The position numbers were made by a program, and so were the translations under genes. A stretch of DNA of 64,000 bases from Perognathus longimembris pacificus (lineage: Eukaryota > Chordata > Mammalia > Rodentia > Heteromyidae). The stretch covers positions 11,801,606 through 11,865,605 of the forward strand of contig NC_063181.1 of NCBI RefSeq assembly GCF_023159225.1, given 5' to 3'. Shown here piece after piece: positions 1-11,445 of this stretch. The notes below the pieces were generated by a model that worked only from the letters and a program-made list of their open reading frames with translations, had not been told where the DNA came from and did no database searches. Position 1 is the stretch's first letter. Every line of letters starts with the position of its first letter.

Positions 1-217
1 CCTAATTCTGTTTCTTTTTCCTTGATGTTAACAAATATGAGCAGTTACTTGGTGCATCATTACAGATGATTCTAAATTGTATTTCACATGGTTTTAAAAC
101 AACAGCTAAAACTGTCTTGGCTAAGAAAGAAATATTGTTCCGGTTATGCCCCATAACAATCTTTATCATTATTTTATTTGAAAACTATCATTAATAAAAT
201 AATATTTCTATTTTAAA
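1..217. other. Anonymous AT-rich sequence
   Basis: No reading frame, repeat family or RNA gene is recognised here. The sequence is AT-rich and ends in the left copy of the target-site duplication of the following SINE. Confidence 0.6.
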
Positions 218-230
218 CCAAATACATTTT

Positions 231-458
231 GATGTTATTTTATTTTTGTTGCTGGCCCTGGGACTTGATTTCAGGGCATGGATTCTGTTTCTGAGCTTTC
301 TCACTCAAGACTAGTGCTCCACCTCTTGAACCACAGCTCCATTTCTGGCTTTTGGACAGTTAATTGGAGATAAAGAGTCTGACACACTTTCCTGCCAAGA
401 TAGCTTTGAACTGTCATCTTTGGATCTCAGTTTCCTGAGTAGTTAGGATTGCAAGCAG
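231..458 (-). mobile_element. B1-Geo dimeric SINE, minus strand
   Basis: On the minus strand this is a 7SL/B1-like head (the complement shows the diverged 'cctgagtagttaggattgcaagc' end) followed by the Geo-type right arm with its tRNA-like 'ggctcaag.ggtag' section, ending in an A-rich tail seen as T-rich sequence at the left edge. A 13-bp direct repeat, ccaaatacatttt, occurs at 218-230 and 459-471 and is a clear target-site duplication. Divergence from the other copies is appreciable, so it is an older insertion. No coding capacity; an L1-mobilised non-autonomous element. Confidence 0.85.
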
Positions 459-471
459 CCAAATACATTTT

Positions 472-3400
472 TAAATGATTGATAAATGTCTCATATTGAA
501 GGTTTGCCAGATTTATAATTGTCCATTAGAGAGGATAGTTTCTAACATTACAAATGGAGAAAGTAGGCCATCGTATACATAACAATACTTAAAGTTTTCA
601 CCAAAATAATGCAATTTTTAAACAATCATGTAGCAAACCTATTACAATTTTCAATTCCATTCAACAAATATTGATTGAATATTCAATGTAAACATTCCTC
701 CATATAAGTAATGATCTATTTGAGCCACTCTCTTAATCCAGAACAAATTTAGTAGGCTCATTTAATGATTCTTCTCCAAGCTTTTCGATTCAAGCTTAAA
801 GACTTAAAGGTGTGATATAGAACATGGCCATACAAATATTGAGCCAACTTCAGTCTCAAATTTATTTTGCATATATTTTCGGGGATAGATATCTTAGCCA
901 GCTATTTCACAGGAATAAAAGGAAATGAGGACTTAAGGAAAGAGCTGCTGCATGCAGTGTCAGGGATAGTTAGTTTTGCTTTGTAAATATATCCTGTCCA
1001 AATTCTGGAAGACATTAACAAAAATTCTTTGGGGCATTCCAAGCCAAATTTGGGCAACTTGTGTGGTTGCTTTACCTCTGAGCACTTAATTTAAGGTTTA
1101 GGAAAGCTTTAATGATTCTTTTACTTTTATGATAATCATTAAGGCAGAAAGGTCCCCAAACATATAGCTTTTTGTTCACTTGATCTCTAGCTTGAGAAAC
1201 CAGATAATAATACTTGTTCTGACAAAGCAATTCAGCCTCAAAATTCCGTTCTTGAATCTCTAAGTTACATGGACATTTTCTGTATGAGCATAGAGATTTC
1301 CTATGAGCATAGAGATTTAATAAATCAGATTAACTCTATGTGTCTCAGACACTGGGGAGAGAAAGGAATCTCAATACCTGGTTTCTGAGGAGAGGTTAAA
1401 TGCATACAAGGATATCCATTTTTACCTCTGAAACACAATAATAGTGGGTAGGTTATTTTATACAGAAGGATGAATAGATGATTAGCTATGGCTCAGTTTT
1501 CCCTCCATATCTAGAGAATTTTCTTGTTGATCACTAGGTTTAACTTACCTCCTCCTTCAGCCTCAACTCACAAGGAAACAAAGATTTTCTCTGGCCTTTG
1601 CTGTGTAACTAGAGAAATAAATGACATATTCAAAGGGAATCTTCAAGCTGTCTAAATTCACTAGGATCTACCTTGGAGAGGCTAGACTACCATTCCGATA
1701 ATGGGGGGAAGGGAGAATAGAACACAGATTAGGAGATGCAGAACAGAAAATAAAAATTGCAAGTGTTTCATTAGAAGTCAAATAATATACTTGTTTTACT
1801 CTTTGAATTGGACATTTTATAATTTATATTTTTGACATACAAAGGAGTGCATATAATTAAGGTATAGTACTTCATGAATTTGGTGACAGGCTCCTGAAAC
1901 CATCATTATAATGTGTTCCATTCCCCTCCCAGCAAGGTGTAACAAAGCAACTTCTTGTTTGTAAGTCACACCTGTGACTACAGCAGGAAGTTAAACTTCA
2001 GATTAACAACTTTCCTCATCCTGTCAATATCCTGGGCAAGAAAGCTGATACTGACAGAAGCAGTTTAAGAAAGATACTCCCTCTTTACTTTTTAAATATT
2101 GTGTATCTAGGGCATGTCCTTGAGTTTCAGAATAGAATGCAAAATCGAATAATCAAATTATCTTCATAGTTTCACTTAATGTTTTGCACTTTCATGGAAA
2201 AGCAATAATATTTTTATGTAGAATATCATGGGTATCTTGTACAAATCCACTATTCATTTATTGATATTTATTAGCTTTAATTCCTGGTCTGAGTCCATGT
2301 GAGATTTGGGGGGCTAGAAAGTGTCACATAAACTTCAGGACCAGAATTGTTGACATCTATTGAAAACTTGTATTTTTTAATTACCTGATAAGAAATACAA
2401 GGCAATCCTTTTTCATAGTTGCCTTACATTCAGAAGCTCAAAATTAAACTTCATGCTCAATAACATAAGCTAAATTTTTTATAGTATTTCCTTTTAATAT
2501 AATTTTTATCTTAAATCTCTATTGCCACTCCTTTGTCCCTTAGGTTTTTTTAAACAAAGTAGACGGCAAGTGAATGGTATCTACTTTTATGAGATAGTAA
2601 AATGTTGTTGGTATTGTATATGTATTTATATACCTTATTTATTTTAAGATAAAGGAACCAGCACAGGTAAAAAGAAGTTGTAAAACCAATAATAGGTCAC
2701 AATATAAAATTCAATAATGTACTGAAGGAAAATAGGTAGGTTAGGAACCATTGGCTCTCTCTTATTTCTTAACAATCTCATGTACACAAAGTAGCCAAGT
2801 CATGAGCATAAAACACCTGATTAAAATCCATCTGACACATATTTTCAAAGTTGTAAAAGCAGAACATTCTGTAAAAAGTTTAATTTCTAGATTAAATTTT
2901 AACTAAATGAAATCTTAATGGTCTAAGAGGGAACATAAGCTTAAAACAGAGCTGAACAGAATAAATTACAGCTATAATTTCTTATTTGCTCTGGCCTTCC
3001 CCCTCCATTTTGATTCATTTCTCCTATTTACACACTAAATACAACTAACACAACTACTAAATGCAACAAATCAATACAACTATTGCAGATACTAAGAAAA
3101 CTTGACTCTTACATTACTTCACCAAGGTTTACAAATTCAGGTTACTAACTAAGGGAGGCTGATGTAAGACCTTTCACAAAGCTCACACATTGTATACCAA
3201 CACCAATAGAAGTGAGCATGAGGGATCTTAGGAATAAGTAAGTTCTGAAATACAGTTACATTCCTGTAGATATCTCAACTCCGTAGACCAGTAAAAACGC
3301 ACTACATTTAGCACTCACACAAATGCTACTAGAAGCTGATGCCTGCACTTGACCTGTGCAGAAGATATGCGTAGGATAGCTGTTCTCGTAGGATTCATTC

Positions 3401-4194
3401 AGCAATATAACCTGACCGTATGGGAATGCAGCTTAGAACTCAGCCTACTCAACAGAAAATTTTTACTCAGTAGCTAATATGAAGATCCTGCACATAGCAA
3501 ATTGAAAATTGACCTAGCTGCAGATAGAAAGTTTCAGTCAACAGTAGTAATTATGGTCATGCGATAAGCAGAATGGTTGGTGTATTTGCTACTTAAAGAC
3601 ACCCTAATGAGGAGAGACAGTGAGCAAGGTGGGAGGGTAAGCCTGAGAAATCATATTTCCAGAGCTAGAGATTTGCAAAACGGTTAATGCATTCAACACC
3701 AAAATGTACTCTTACAAAGAATTTATTCATGAAATTCTCAACTAAATAACAAAGCAGTAAAATGAGTGTAGTACATGCAGATGTATCTTGAAGTGGCATA
3801 GTTTTGTGCTAGATTTTCAAGGTAGTCCAAATATAAGTCAGATCATGGGAATTAAGGGAAGGACAGAATCCCATATGCTCAGCCAGGTTAAAACCAACTC
3901 CTATAAAGACATCAATGGATTTCATGTGCCCCAAATGAGGAGATCTAACATGTCAAGAGCTTGATAAGCTGGAGCACAAAGTAATCCTGTGAACATTACC
4001 ACACTAAATATCAAAAGGTGAAACTGGATCATCAGCCAAAGATTGGATTCCAGTCACAAGCATGTAGTACAGTGATTCTCTAAAATAGTGTGGTAAGATT
4101 CCTAGTGACAAATTGTTTATCTCAACTCAATAGTGTTTCAGCAAACACTGGATCTAACAATGGATCTTTCAATGATAAAATCAGGGGATTGAAG
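472..4194. other. Long anonymous AT-rich stretch
   Basis: No gene, RNA gene, recognisable transposon or tandem array is seen over about 3.7 kb. Stop codons are dense in all frames. The sequence looks like intergenic or deep intronic mammalian DNA; weak ancient repeats could be present but I cannot identify them by eye. Confidence 0.55.
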
Positions 4195-4268
4195 ATGCAC
4201 TGTATTCATAAACTGCTTTGACAAATGGCAACTCCTTCGTACAACTCCTTAAAGATAATAAAAATACT
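4195..4268 (+). mobile_element. L1-like 3' terminal fragment
   Basis: The stretch 'caactccttcgtacaactcc' followed by 'ttaaagataataaaaatac' resembles the L1 3' terminus in this genome (gtaacccctctgtacatcacc...ataataaa). Similar tails occur near 16,575, 44,560 and 48,155. Only the terminal tens of bases are recognisable, so the family is uncertain. Confidence 0.35.
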
Positions 4269-4538
4269 AAAATTATGCAAAAAAGAAGTCTTAATGATGA
4301 TTTTTCATTATAAATAATTTATCATCAATATTCTTCTATGTAACCTTGGTATTTATGCTCCTAGGAATAAAATTAATAAAATTTAAAACTATATTTTGTT
4401 TAGATTTAGTATCACATGCTAAGTAAAGATGTAACTATTTATAGGGCAATAGAGAATATAAAATCAGTGAATCAGTAAAGCTTATCTCATTCTGCCACAA
4501 TACAAAATTAGGAAAAGAAAATCAATAATGAACTTCAT

Positions 4539-4548
4539 TCTCTCTCTT

Positions 4549-4615
<67 letters not shown>

Positions 4616-4629
4616 TCCTCCCTCCCTCT
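4539..4629. repeat. (CT)n microsatellite
   Basis: Long run of CT dinucleotides preceded by TCTTTC units and followed by CCTT/CCTC units, about 90 bp of pure pyrimidine on the plus strand. Likely length-polymorphic. Confidence 0.95.
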
Positions 4630-5506
4630 CAACATAGTGATTTTCAGTAATACATTTTCTTGTGGAAGATCTAGGCTTAAATTTTATTTTTAATAAGTGT
4701 TAATTGGCATATTACAGTATAATATCCTTCTGTAAACAGCCCATTTTGGGTTAAGTAAATTTAATTTAAGCTGCTAAATAATGCAATTACATTGTGTTCA
4801 GATAGTGGTTAGTATGAAAGCCACCAGCAATAATGGACACAGTAAGTGTCTGAATGTGAGATAATAATGAGCTCTTATCACACGCCGGGATTCTGATCGC
4901 AGAAATTTAACATCATCATTCATATGCACAAACATAAGCACTTCAGCTACAGTAAGCCCACAGGTTGTATCCTACTGTGGTAAATATAAATTACACTTAA
5001 AATTATGTTGAATACAGACTCCTATTATAGTTAGTATAAAATGCTATAGAATATTTTCAAGGGTAAGAGGACCATCTCTGTAACTATTTAATGTCAGTTA
5101 ATTGTTCAGGGAGGTTTTATTTTAATGTGTCAATTTACACAAATAATGTATCTTGACCAGAGTCACCCTGTCTCCCAATCAGCCTCAAGAATCCTCCTTG
5201 CACCATGGACAAGCCAATGTGTGCAATTGTAAAGTTTCACTATCTACAAGAACTTTAGCTTTCCAGGAGGGGGAGGAGGTGGCAAAGGGGTTTCAAGGTT
5301 TATAGCATCATTAATCTTTTTTTGTGTCTCATTAAGTAGCAGCTACGTTTGTTCATATTTCTGGGTTACAATAAAAGATCATCTTACATAATCAAGTACA
5401 TTATACCTATTAATTTATCTCTGATTAGATCTTGAAGAATTAAAGAACTTTAATTTCATATCAAATAAACTTGGGCAATCTAGATTAAATAACTTGAGGT
5501 TAAAAA
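4630..5506. other. Anonymous AT-rich sequence
   Basis: Nothing recognisable. It contains no open frame of note and no obvious repeat; a short G-rich patch lies near 5,265-5,290. Confidence 0.5.
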
Positions 5507-5517
5507 TTACTCACTAG

Positions 5518-5743
5518 AGGGGCTGGGAATATGGCCTAGTGGCAAGAGTGCTTGCCTTATATACAGGAAGCCCTGGGTTCAATTCCTGAGCACCACATAT
5601 ATAGAAAATGGCCAGAAGTGGCATTGTGGCTGAAGTGGCAGAGTGCTAGCCTTGAGCAGGAAAAAAAAAAAGCCAGGGACAGTGCTCAGGCCCTGAGTTC
5701 AAGGCCCAGGACTGGCAAAAAATAAAATTAAATAAAAAAAAAT
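5518..5743 (+). mobile_element. IDL-Geo SINE, older subfamily
   Basis: Left half is ID-like and tRNA-Ala-related (gggctgggaatatggcctag, box A-like; gggttcaattcc, box B-like); right half is the Geo monomer (gaagtggcattgtggctgaa ... cccaggactggca) and an A-rich tail. The target-site duplication ttactcactag is at 5,507-5,517 and 5,744-5,754. An internal run of eleven A near 5,660 is longer than in the other copies. Carries several private substitutions, so it is probably the oldest of the five IDL-Geo copies here. Confidence 0.93.
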
Positions 5744-5754
5744 TTACTCACTAG

Positions 5755-6149
5755 GAAACAAGACTATTTGCAGATGTTTATATAAAAGATACACAGATTC
5801 AATTTGTATTTGCTTGTTAAATTGAAACATACAAGTGAGCAATTATCCAACACAACTAATATACCAGGAAAATATCTCTTCAGCTATCATGTCAAACCAG
5901 TTTTTAAAATATTAATACATTAGAGTGCACTGGAAATAAAATTGCCTAACTACCTCATCTAGAACATTGATTTTTTTTTTAGCCTAGCTGGAGAAATATC
6001 TTACAATTTTCTAATCACAGGAAAACATTATACATATAAGGACCAAATCCTCAGCTTGTAAAGACATGAGACTTCATTTATATATAAATTGATCCACAAA
6101 AATTGTTATGAGTAAATCAGTTCTATATAATCAACTACACATTATTTTT
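5755..6149. other. Anonymous AT-rich sequence
   Basis: No recognisable feature; short T and A runs only. Confidence 0.5.
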
Positions 6150-6222
6150 TCAAGTGCTAGCCCTCTAAACCAGGGCCTCACCCATTCTGGGCAAACTCTC
6201 TACTGTATCCTCAACCTGAGAA
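6150..6222 (-). mobile_element. ID/dID-type SINE fragment
   Basis: The plus strand reads 'gtgctagccctctaaaccag' then 'ggcctcacccattctgggca' and 'ctctctactgtatcctcaac', the complement of a decayed ID-type tRNA-derived monomer (aggccctgggttc... and tagcaagcgc regions). No tail or target-site duplication is evident. Confidence 0.6.
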
Positions 6223-6833
6223 GTTAGTTAAAAATAAAAGTATTTCATGAGTCTTGTCTATGACTAGATTCATAGACATATTTGTGGGAGAGTAAACATT
6301 TAGAATGGTAAACAGTGCCTTTCATAATTTAAAGTTGTTTTAGTACAAAAGCAGCTATAGACATTAAATAAATAGTATGGTCTAGTAATGTGATTTGTAG
6401 AAACAGAAGACTGAGCTAGGCACATCAGCCTTATTTTGTCAACCTCACATCAATGTTTACAAATAAAAGACATCCTGAGGGCAGCTTGATTCTCGGTGGC
6501 TTTGTCCTTTTCTCAAAAGAATACCGTCTTGTCTGTGTACTGTAACATTACTGCAATGTCGTTGCTGCTACTCTGGACTTCACTGTTTATCAAGTCAAAA
6601 CTTTCTGGGAGTCTCTCCTACATAGAAATCAAGGACAACTTAGGTACATTTATAAACTGCATGCCCAGAACTTATTACCTACAATAAGTTCTCACCCCTT
6701 AACAGAAAGTTGAATGCAAAAATAACATAAACAATCATTCAACTAGCAGGGACATGAAGGGTATTTCATTCAATATGAGAAACTGCCTCTTGTTTCCATG
6801 GTAGAATTTTTGAGGAATCTTTAGGTTTTCCAC
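6223..6833. other. Anonymous sequence
   Basis: No recognisable repeat. A 63-codon open frame (6,496-6,687) has no recognisable domain and is not supported as a gene. Confidence 0.5.
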
Positions 6834-7273
6834 TGTGGGGCACACCCAGCTGGCCACGCCTGTTTTCCCAGCCCTGGGGCCGCCTCCCAACCTTGGGACC
6901 AGGTGTAGCCAAGATGGCGCCTGGTGGTGAACCCAGAGGTGGTCCTGTGGGCTGTGACATAGAATTAGGCTGCCTCTTAGGATTGGTCCCTCAGCCATCC
7001 AACCTTGATGGACAGCTCAGGCCTCCCCTCAGTCCCTAGCTAGGTGCGCCTACACCCCTCCCCTTCCTGCTGCTTTAAAGGCCAAAGCTCCTCCCAAATA
7101 AAGGGAGACGGCGTGTGACACTCTCCCCGGCTTGATTGTCCTCCGGTGAAAGGGGGACTGGGTGCGGGGCGGTCAGTTGACTCTTCACCTTTTCTTGTCC
7201 CAACTCAGTCGGGGGCGTGCTTCCCTGCCTCTCGTGCTGGCCAGGAAAGCGCTGGGGGCGAAGGACCCTGACA
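6834..7273 (+). mobile_element. Candidate solo LTR of an endogenous retrovirus
   Basis: A GC-rich, about 440-bp block in AT-rich surroundings begins TGTGGGG and ends CCTGACA, the TG...CA layout of an LTR. Inside are a YY1-like AAGATGGC element (6,911-6,918), a TTTAAA TATA-like box (7,074-7,079) and AATAAA (7,097-7,102), in the order expected for U3-R-U5 on the plus strand, followed by about 170 bp of possible U5. No gag/pol/env or second LTR is present. I could not confirm a target-site duplication (ttccac before, ttctgt after), so the exact boundaries and the family are uncertain. Confidence 0.6.
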
Positions 7274-7654
7274 TTCTGTCTCTCTTCTTCCCTATAGTTA
7301 GGGGATGGTAGGAGCTGGCAGAAAAGATTGCATCCTTATGGCTGCATCTGATTTCTGTTTTGAATAGGAGACGCACATTTTCTGTTCTTCTTTCTGCTCT
7401 ATAAAATTAAGTTAGTAGGGCAGGCTTTCCTGTCCTGGGGAGGTATAAATGAGGAGAAAGGTACCAGATAGCGGGTGATTGCAGATCTGACCCAGATCAT
7501 TGAACTATCCACTATCCATCAGTAACTACAGCATTTGGACAGCCCTTTAGTTGTATCATATGTTTGGCTACAAAAATAAGTAAATGAATAAACAAATGCA
7601 TACATAAGTACATAATTGGTTATAGGCTGAATTACGTTGTTCCAAAACGTTTCT
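7274..7654. other. Anonymous sequence after the LTR-like block
   Basis: No recognised feature. An (A/T)AAATG-rich section near 7,570-7,610 looks like low-complexity sequence. Confidence 0.45.
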
Positions 7655-7990
7655 GAAACTTCCATGTTTCAGCTTGACATCATTGTGTGCAAACACCTGA
7701 GGTAAACCAATTATAAGGAGGAGAGGTTTATTTCAGGTCACATTTCCAGGGATTTTTGTCCATGGTGACATGGACATGTTGCTTTGGACCTGTGACTCAC
7801 AGTACATCATGTCACAACATGGTAGAGTTGCTGTATGCTTTGTGGAGTTGAGAGAGACAGAGAGAGAGACAGAGAAACAGAGAAGGAGAGAGAGAGGACC
7901 ACAGTCTTACCACCTGCAACAAGACCACACTCATGAGGACCTATTTTCTTTCCACTTAGCCTCACTTGCTCAAATGCCTACCATCTCCTG
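7655..7990. mobile_element. Ancient interspersed repeat remnant, class uncertain
   Basis: Phrases such as 'gaggtttatttcaggtcaca', 'ttgtccatggtgacatggac' and 'caacaagaccacactcatga' are typical of mammalian LTR or DNA-transposon remnants (MaLR-like or a rodent-specific family), with a GAGA-rich insertion at 7,848-7,896. I cannot choose the family by eye. A 73-codon frame here is incidental. Confidence 0.4.
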
Positions 7991-8034
7991 ACAGAGCCAT
8001 AGATGACCACCAAAGAACAATGTGGGAAGTATTT

Positions 8035-8335
8035 TGCAACCATAGCCAAGTTCCCACTGGTAATGTCTTCGAATGTGACTGTTCTGAAGGTAAAATTAGG
8101 TTCTATGTGTGTGCTCTAATCCAATAGTAATATCCAGGTACGAGGAAGAAGCTCAGACAAGACCCACCTCGATGAAACACTGTGTGAAGACAAAGAGAGG
8201 AGCTCGAGGAGAAGATCTAGACGTTGATCCTGCCAACATCTGGATGTTGAACTTGTAGCCTTCGCTACAAGTAAACTTCACTTGTTCGGGCAGCCCTGTC
8301 TGTGGTGCCTTGTTATGGAAACCCTAGCCAATAAA
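8035..8335 (+). mobile_element. MaLR-type LTR remnant
   Basis: The series 'gtaatgtcttcgaatgtgac', 'gtgctctaatccaatagtaa', 'ctgtgtgaagacaaagagag' and the closing 'gccttgttatggaaacccta' follows the order of mammalian MaLR-type LTRs that end 'gtactttgttatagcagccct'. Strongly decayed; boundaries approximate. Confidence 0.5.
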
Positions 8336-8596
8336 CACAAGATGTTTCATTGAGGTAGCTATTTTCTATCTCAGAGGAAACAAAGACCCTTAGTCTAGAG
8401 CTGGTAGACTAGTGCTGTGAAAATCTTCAATATTCCAGATTTTTTTTTCTTTTTTCAGCTCCAGTCATCACATCTGCATTCAGGCACCAAGAAGAAAGGA
8501 ATAGCAGAGACTGAGGGCTCCCCTCCCTCTCAGAGACTCAATTGCTAGGTAATCTTAGGTGCTAATGGACAGGTTGGAAAATCTAGTTGTTTATAG

Positions 8597-8640
8597 TAGT
8601 AGTAGTAGTAATGGTGGTAGTAGTAGTTGTTGTTGTAGTG
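8597..8640. repeat. (AGT)n/(GTT)n triplet repeat
   Basis: Imperfect trinucleotide array of AGT units grading into TGG and GTT units. Confidence 0.85.
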
Positions 8641-8654
8641 TGTGCCCATACATG

Positions 8655-8885
8655 TGTGCACCAATCCTGAGGCTTGAACTCAGATCCTAGGTACTATCCC
8701 TAAGCTTTTGTGCTCATAGCTAGTATTTTAAATCAGTTGAGCCACAGCTCTACTTCTAGCTTTTTGGTGTTTAATTAAAGATAAGAGTCTCATGGACTTT
8801 CCTGCCCTGGCTATGAAACCAAATCCTCAGATGTCAGACTCCTGAGTAGCTGGGATGTAGATATAAACCATCAATTCCTGGCTAG
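8655..8885 (-). mobile_element. B1-Geo dimeric SINE, minus strand
   Basis: Plus strand reads the complement: 'ggcttgaactcagatcctag' (Geo box B side), 'cagttgagccacagctctac' (Geo box A side), then 'gataagagtctcatggactt' and 'cctgagtagctgggatgtag' (B1 head). Decayed; no clear target-site duplication. Confidence 0.8.
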
Positions 8886-9676
8886 AAAACGTAATCATTA
8901 TTTTAGAAAGCCATGTGCTAGGGTAAAAACTTGAGATTCTCTTAAAGACAAGGACAAAATAAACATTGGCCAACAAAAGATTGGTTCTGAACCAAGAAAC
9001 AGAAGAAAGAAGTTTTATCTAATCACACATCTCCTCAAAGAGCCAGCAATTTCTATGTATAAGGTGATGGAGAATACTATAGGTAGATCCATAAAATGAA
9101 GAATGAAGGGATCTTTAGAATCCTGCAAAACAGTGTTGAGTAGGAACAAAAGTTGCATACAAGAAATAATCTTCGAAATCCACAGGAGCAGGTTGATGAA
9201 TTGGGTTTAAGCTTGCTTGATTTAATTGCTTTTGCCATTTTCCTAGTTATTATCGTTTGCTATCTTCTAATTTAGTGGTCCATACTGATCATTAAGGCAC
9301 TTAACATTCTTTTTTTATTCTTGCTTGTTAAACAAAGCAGAACAAAACAAATTGCATCACCTAGCAGCGTACCGCAGCATTTTCTAGTGGCCTTAACTTG
9401 CTGTTGAAAAACCATGGAAACTGAAATGAAACACAGCTTGAACAAAAGAAAACCATTGGAAGTCACTCAGGGTAATTTCACATGAAATAAAGCTACTTTG
9501 ATAAATATAGAGCTATGTAAAAGATACAGTCAGAGAAAACCAATTCTTCTAAAATTTGAAATAGATCACAGAAAGGCTTTGCTAAGGTAAGTGCTGCAAG
9601 GCTGCAAGTTGAACTTACATTGTGATTTGCAACCTGATTTAAGGATATGTCTTGAAGAATTCACATACATAATATC
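8886..9676. other. Anonymous AT-rich sequence
   Basis: No recognisable gene or repeat in about 790 bp. Confidence 0.5.
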
Positions 9677-9694
9677 TGAGAAAATTTTCTTTTC

Positions 9695-9930
9695 ATTTTG
9701 GTGCTGGTCCTGAGGCTTGAACTTAGGGCGTGGGCACTGTTCCTAGGCTGTTTTTACTTAAGGACAGCACTCTACCACTTGAGCCACAACTCCACTTAGG
9801 GCTTTCTTGTTGTTCATTGGCGATAAGAGTCTCGGGGCTTTTTCTGCTCAGGCAGGCTTCACACAGTAATCATCAGATCTCAGCCTCCTGAATAGCTAGG
9901 ATTACAGGCATGAGCTACCAATGCCCAACC
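9695..9930 (-). mobile_element. B1-Geo dimeric SINE, minus strand
   Basis: Complement of a Geo right arm (ctaccacttgagccacaact) and of a 7SL/B1 head (gcctcctgaatagctaggat, tacaggcatgagctaccaat). Imperfect flanking repeats tgagaaaattttcttt (9,677-9,692) and tgagaagtttcttt (9,932-9,945) probably represent the target-site duplication. Confidence 0.85.
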
Positions 9931-9945
9931 TTGAGAAGTTTCTTT

Positions 9946-10427
9946 GCTTTATGCCTTTTTGTTTCCATAACTACAAATTATAGAAAAATGGCAAGTCTAA
10001 TCCTCCTTAACTAAACAAAGTTCATCAGACTACTAAACTCCTTCTATATTTTTGCTTTTGTTTGCACATACATGTATGATGATGTCTAACATTAGCTTGT
10101 GGGTTTGATGATAGATCCCTAGTATTGATGATGATGGTAATCTTGATTAATTTTCTGGGTTCCCAGAAAGGGAATTGCTCAAGTTTCAATTTGTAGTGAA
10201 ATGACATTGTGCTCCCTAGAATATATTACTCAGAATACCCTCCTTTGGGACCCTAACAAATACATTTAAGAATAATTTTCAGTTGTGTATGCTGATATCT
10301 AAAACCTTCTTCCTTAATTGAGGGAAGTTTCTATCTTCTATTGTTTCTGCAATCAGGTCTAAGGATCTTCTGACCTCTTGCATTGCCGGTGGGGAAGTGT
10401 CAGGAAATTCAGGGTGAATCCCTTCAC
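9946..10427. other. Anonymous sequence
   Basis: No recognisable feature up to the left target-site duplication of the following L1. Confidence 0.5.
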
Positions 10428-10442
10428 CCTCTCTCACAATTT

Positions 10443-11445
10443 TTTTAATAATTATTTACTTATTGTCAAAGTGATGTACAGAGGGGTTACAGTTATATAC
10501 ATTAGGCCCTGAGTATATTTCTTGTACTGTTTGTTACCTCCTCCCTTATTTCCCCCTCCCCCTTTTCCTCTCACCCCCCCACCCATGAGTATTTCAGTTA
10601 GTTTTGCAAGTATTGCTTTTGGAGTTGTTTGTCTTTTTATCCTTTGTCTCTCGATTTTTTTATTCCCTTTCACTTCCTTAGTTCTAATACCAGTATATAC
10701 AGTATCCAGGGTACTCAGATGAGCTAGTGATAGCTTGGGACAAACACAGGAAGGGGATACAAGAGGATCATCAACAAAAGAAGCTGTGGTTTCACATGGC
10801 TTATTGAAAGTAATTACAACAACGATATACCACTCTTTTCCACAACATGGAGTTCATTTCACTTAGTATCATCTTATGTGTTCATAAGGGCATAGCTATT
10901 AGACTCTTGTGATTCTCTGCTGTGACTTGCCTAAACCTGTGCTAATTATTCCCTATGAGGGAGACCATAGAGTCCATGTTTCTTTGGGTCTGGCTCACTT
11001 CACTTAGTATAATTTTTTCCAAGTCCTTGCTTTTCCTTAGAATGGGGCAATGCCATTCTTTCTGATAGAGGCACAAAATTCCATTGTGTATATGTACCAC
11101 ATTTTCCTGATCCATTCGTCTACTGAGGGGCATCTGGGTTGGTTCCAGATTCTAGCTATGACAAATTGTGCTGCGATGAACATTATTGTGCTGGTGGCTT
11201 TAGTGTGTTCTTGTTTGTGGTCTTTTGGGTAGATGCCCAAAAGTGGGGCTGCTGGGTCATAGGGGAGCTCTAAGTTTAGCCTTCTGAGGAATCTCCATAC
11301 TGCTTGCCAGAGTGGCTGAACCAGTATACATTCCCACCCTCAATGAAGTAGGGTTCCCTTTTGGCCACATCGCCTCCAATATTTGTTATTTCTTGATAAA
11401 GGGCATTCTTACTGGGGTAAGGTGGAATCTCAATGTTGTTTTGAT
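10443..11445 (-). pseudogene. L1 ORF2 C-terminal end plus 3'UTR (sense part)
   Basis: On the minus strand, decayed frames include 'YPKDHKQEHTKA', 'STIMFIAAQFVIARIWNQP' and 'VDEWIRKMWYIYTMEF', the C-terminal region of L1 ORF2p. Then comes a 3'UTR with the terminal block gtaacaaacagtacaagaaa and ...gtaacccctctgtacatcac...ataa before the A-rich tail. Frameshifts and stops interrupt it. Only the last few hundred bases of ORF2 are present on this strand; the preceding ORF2 segment lies inverted to the right. Confidence 0.85.
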
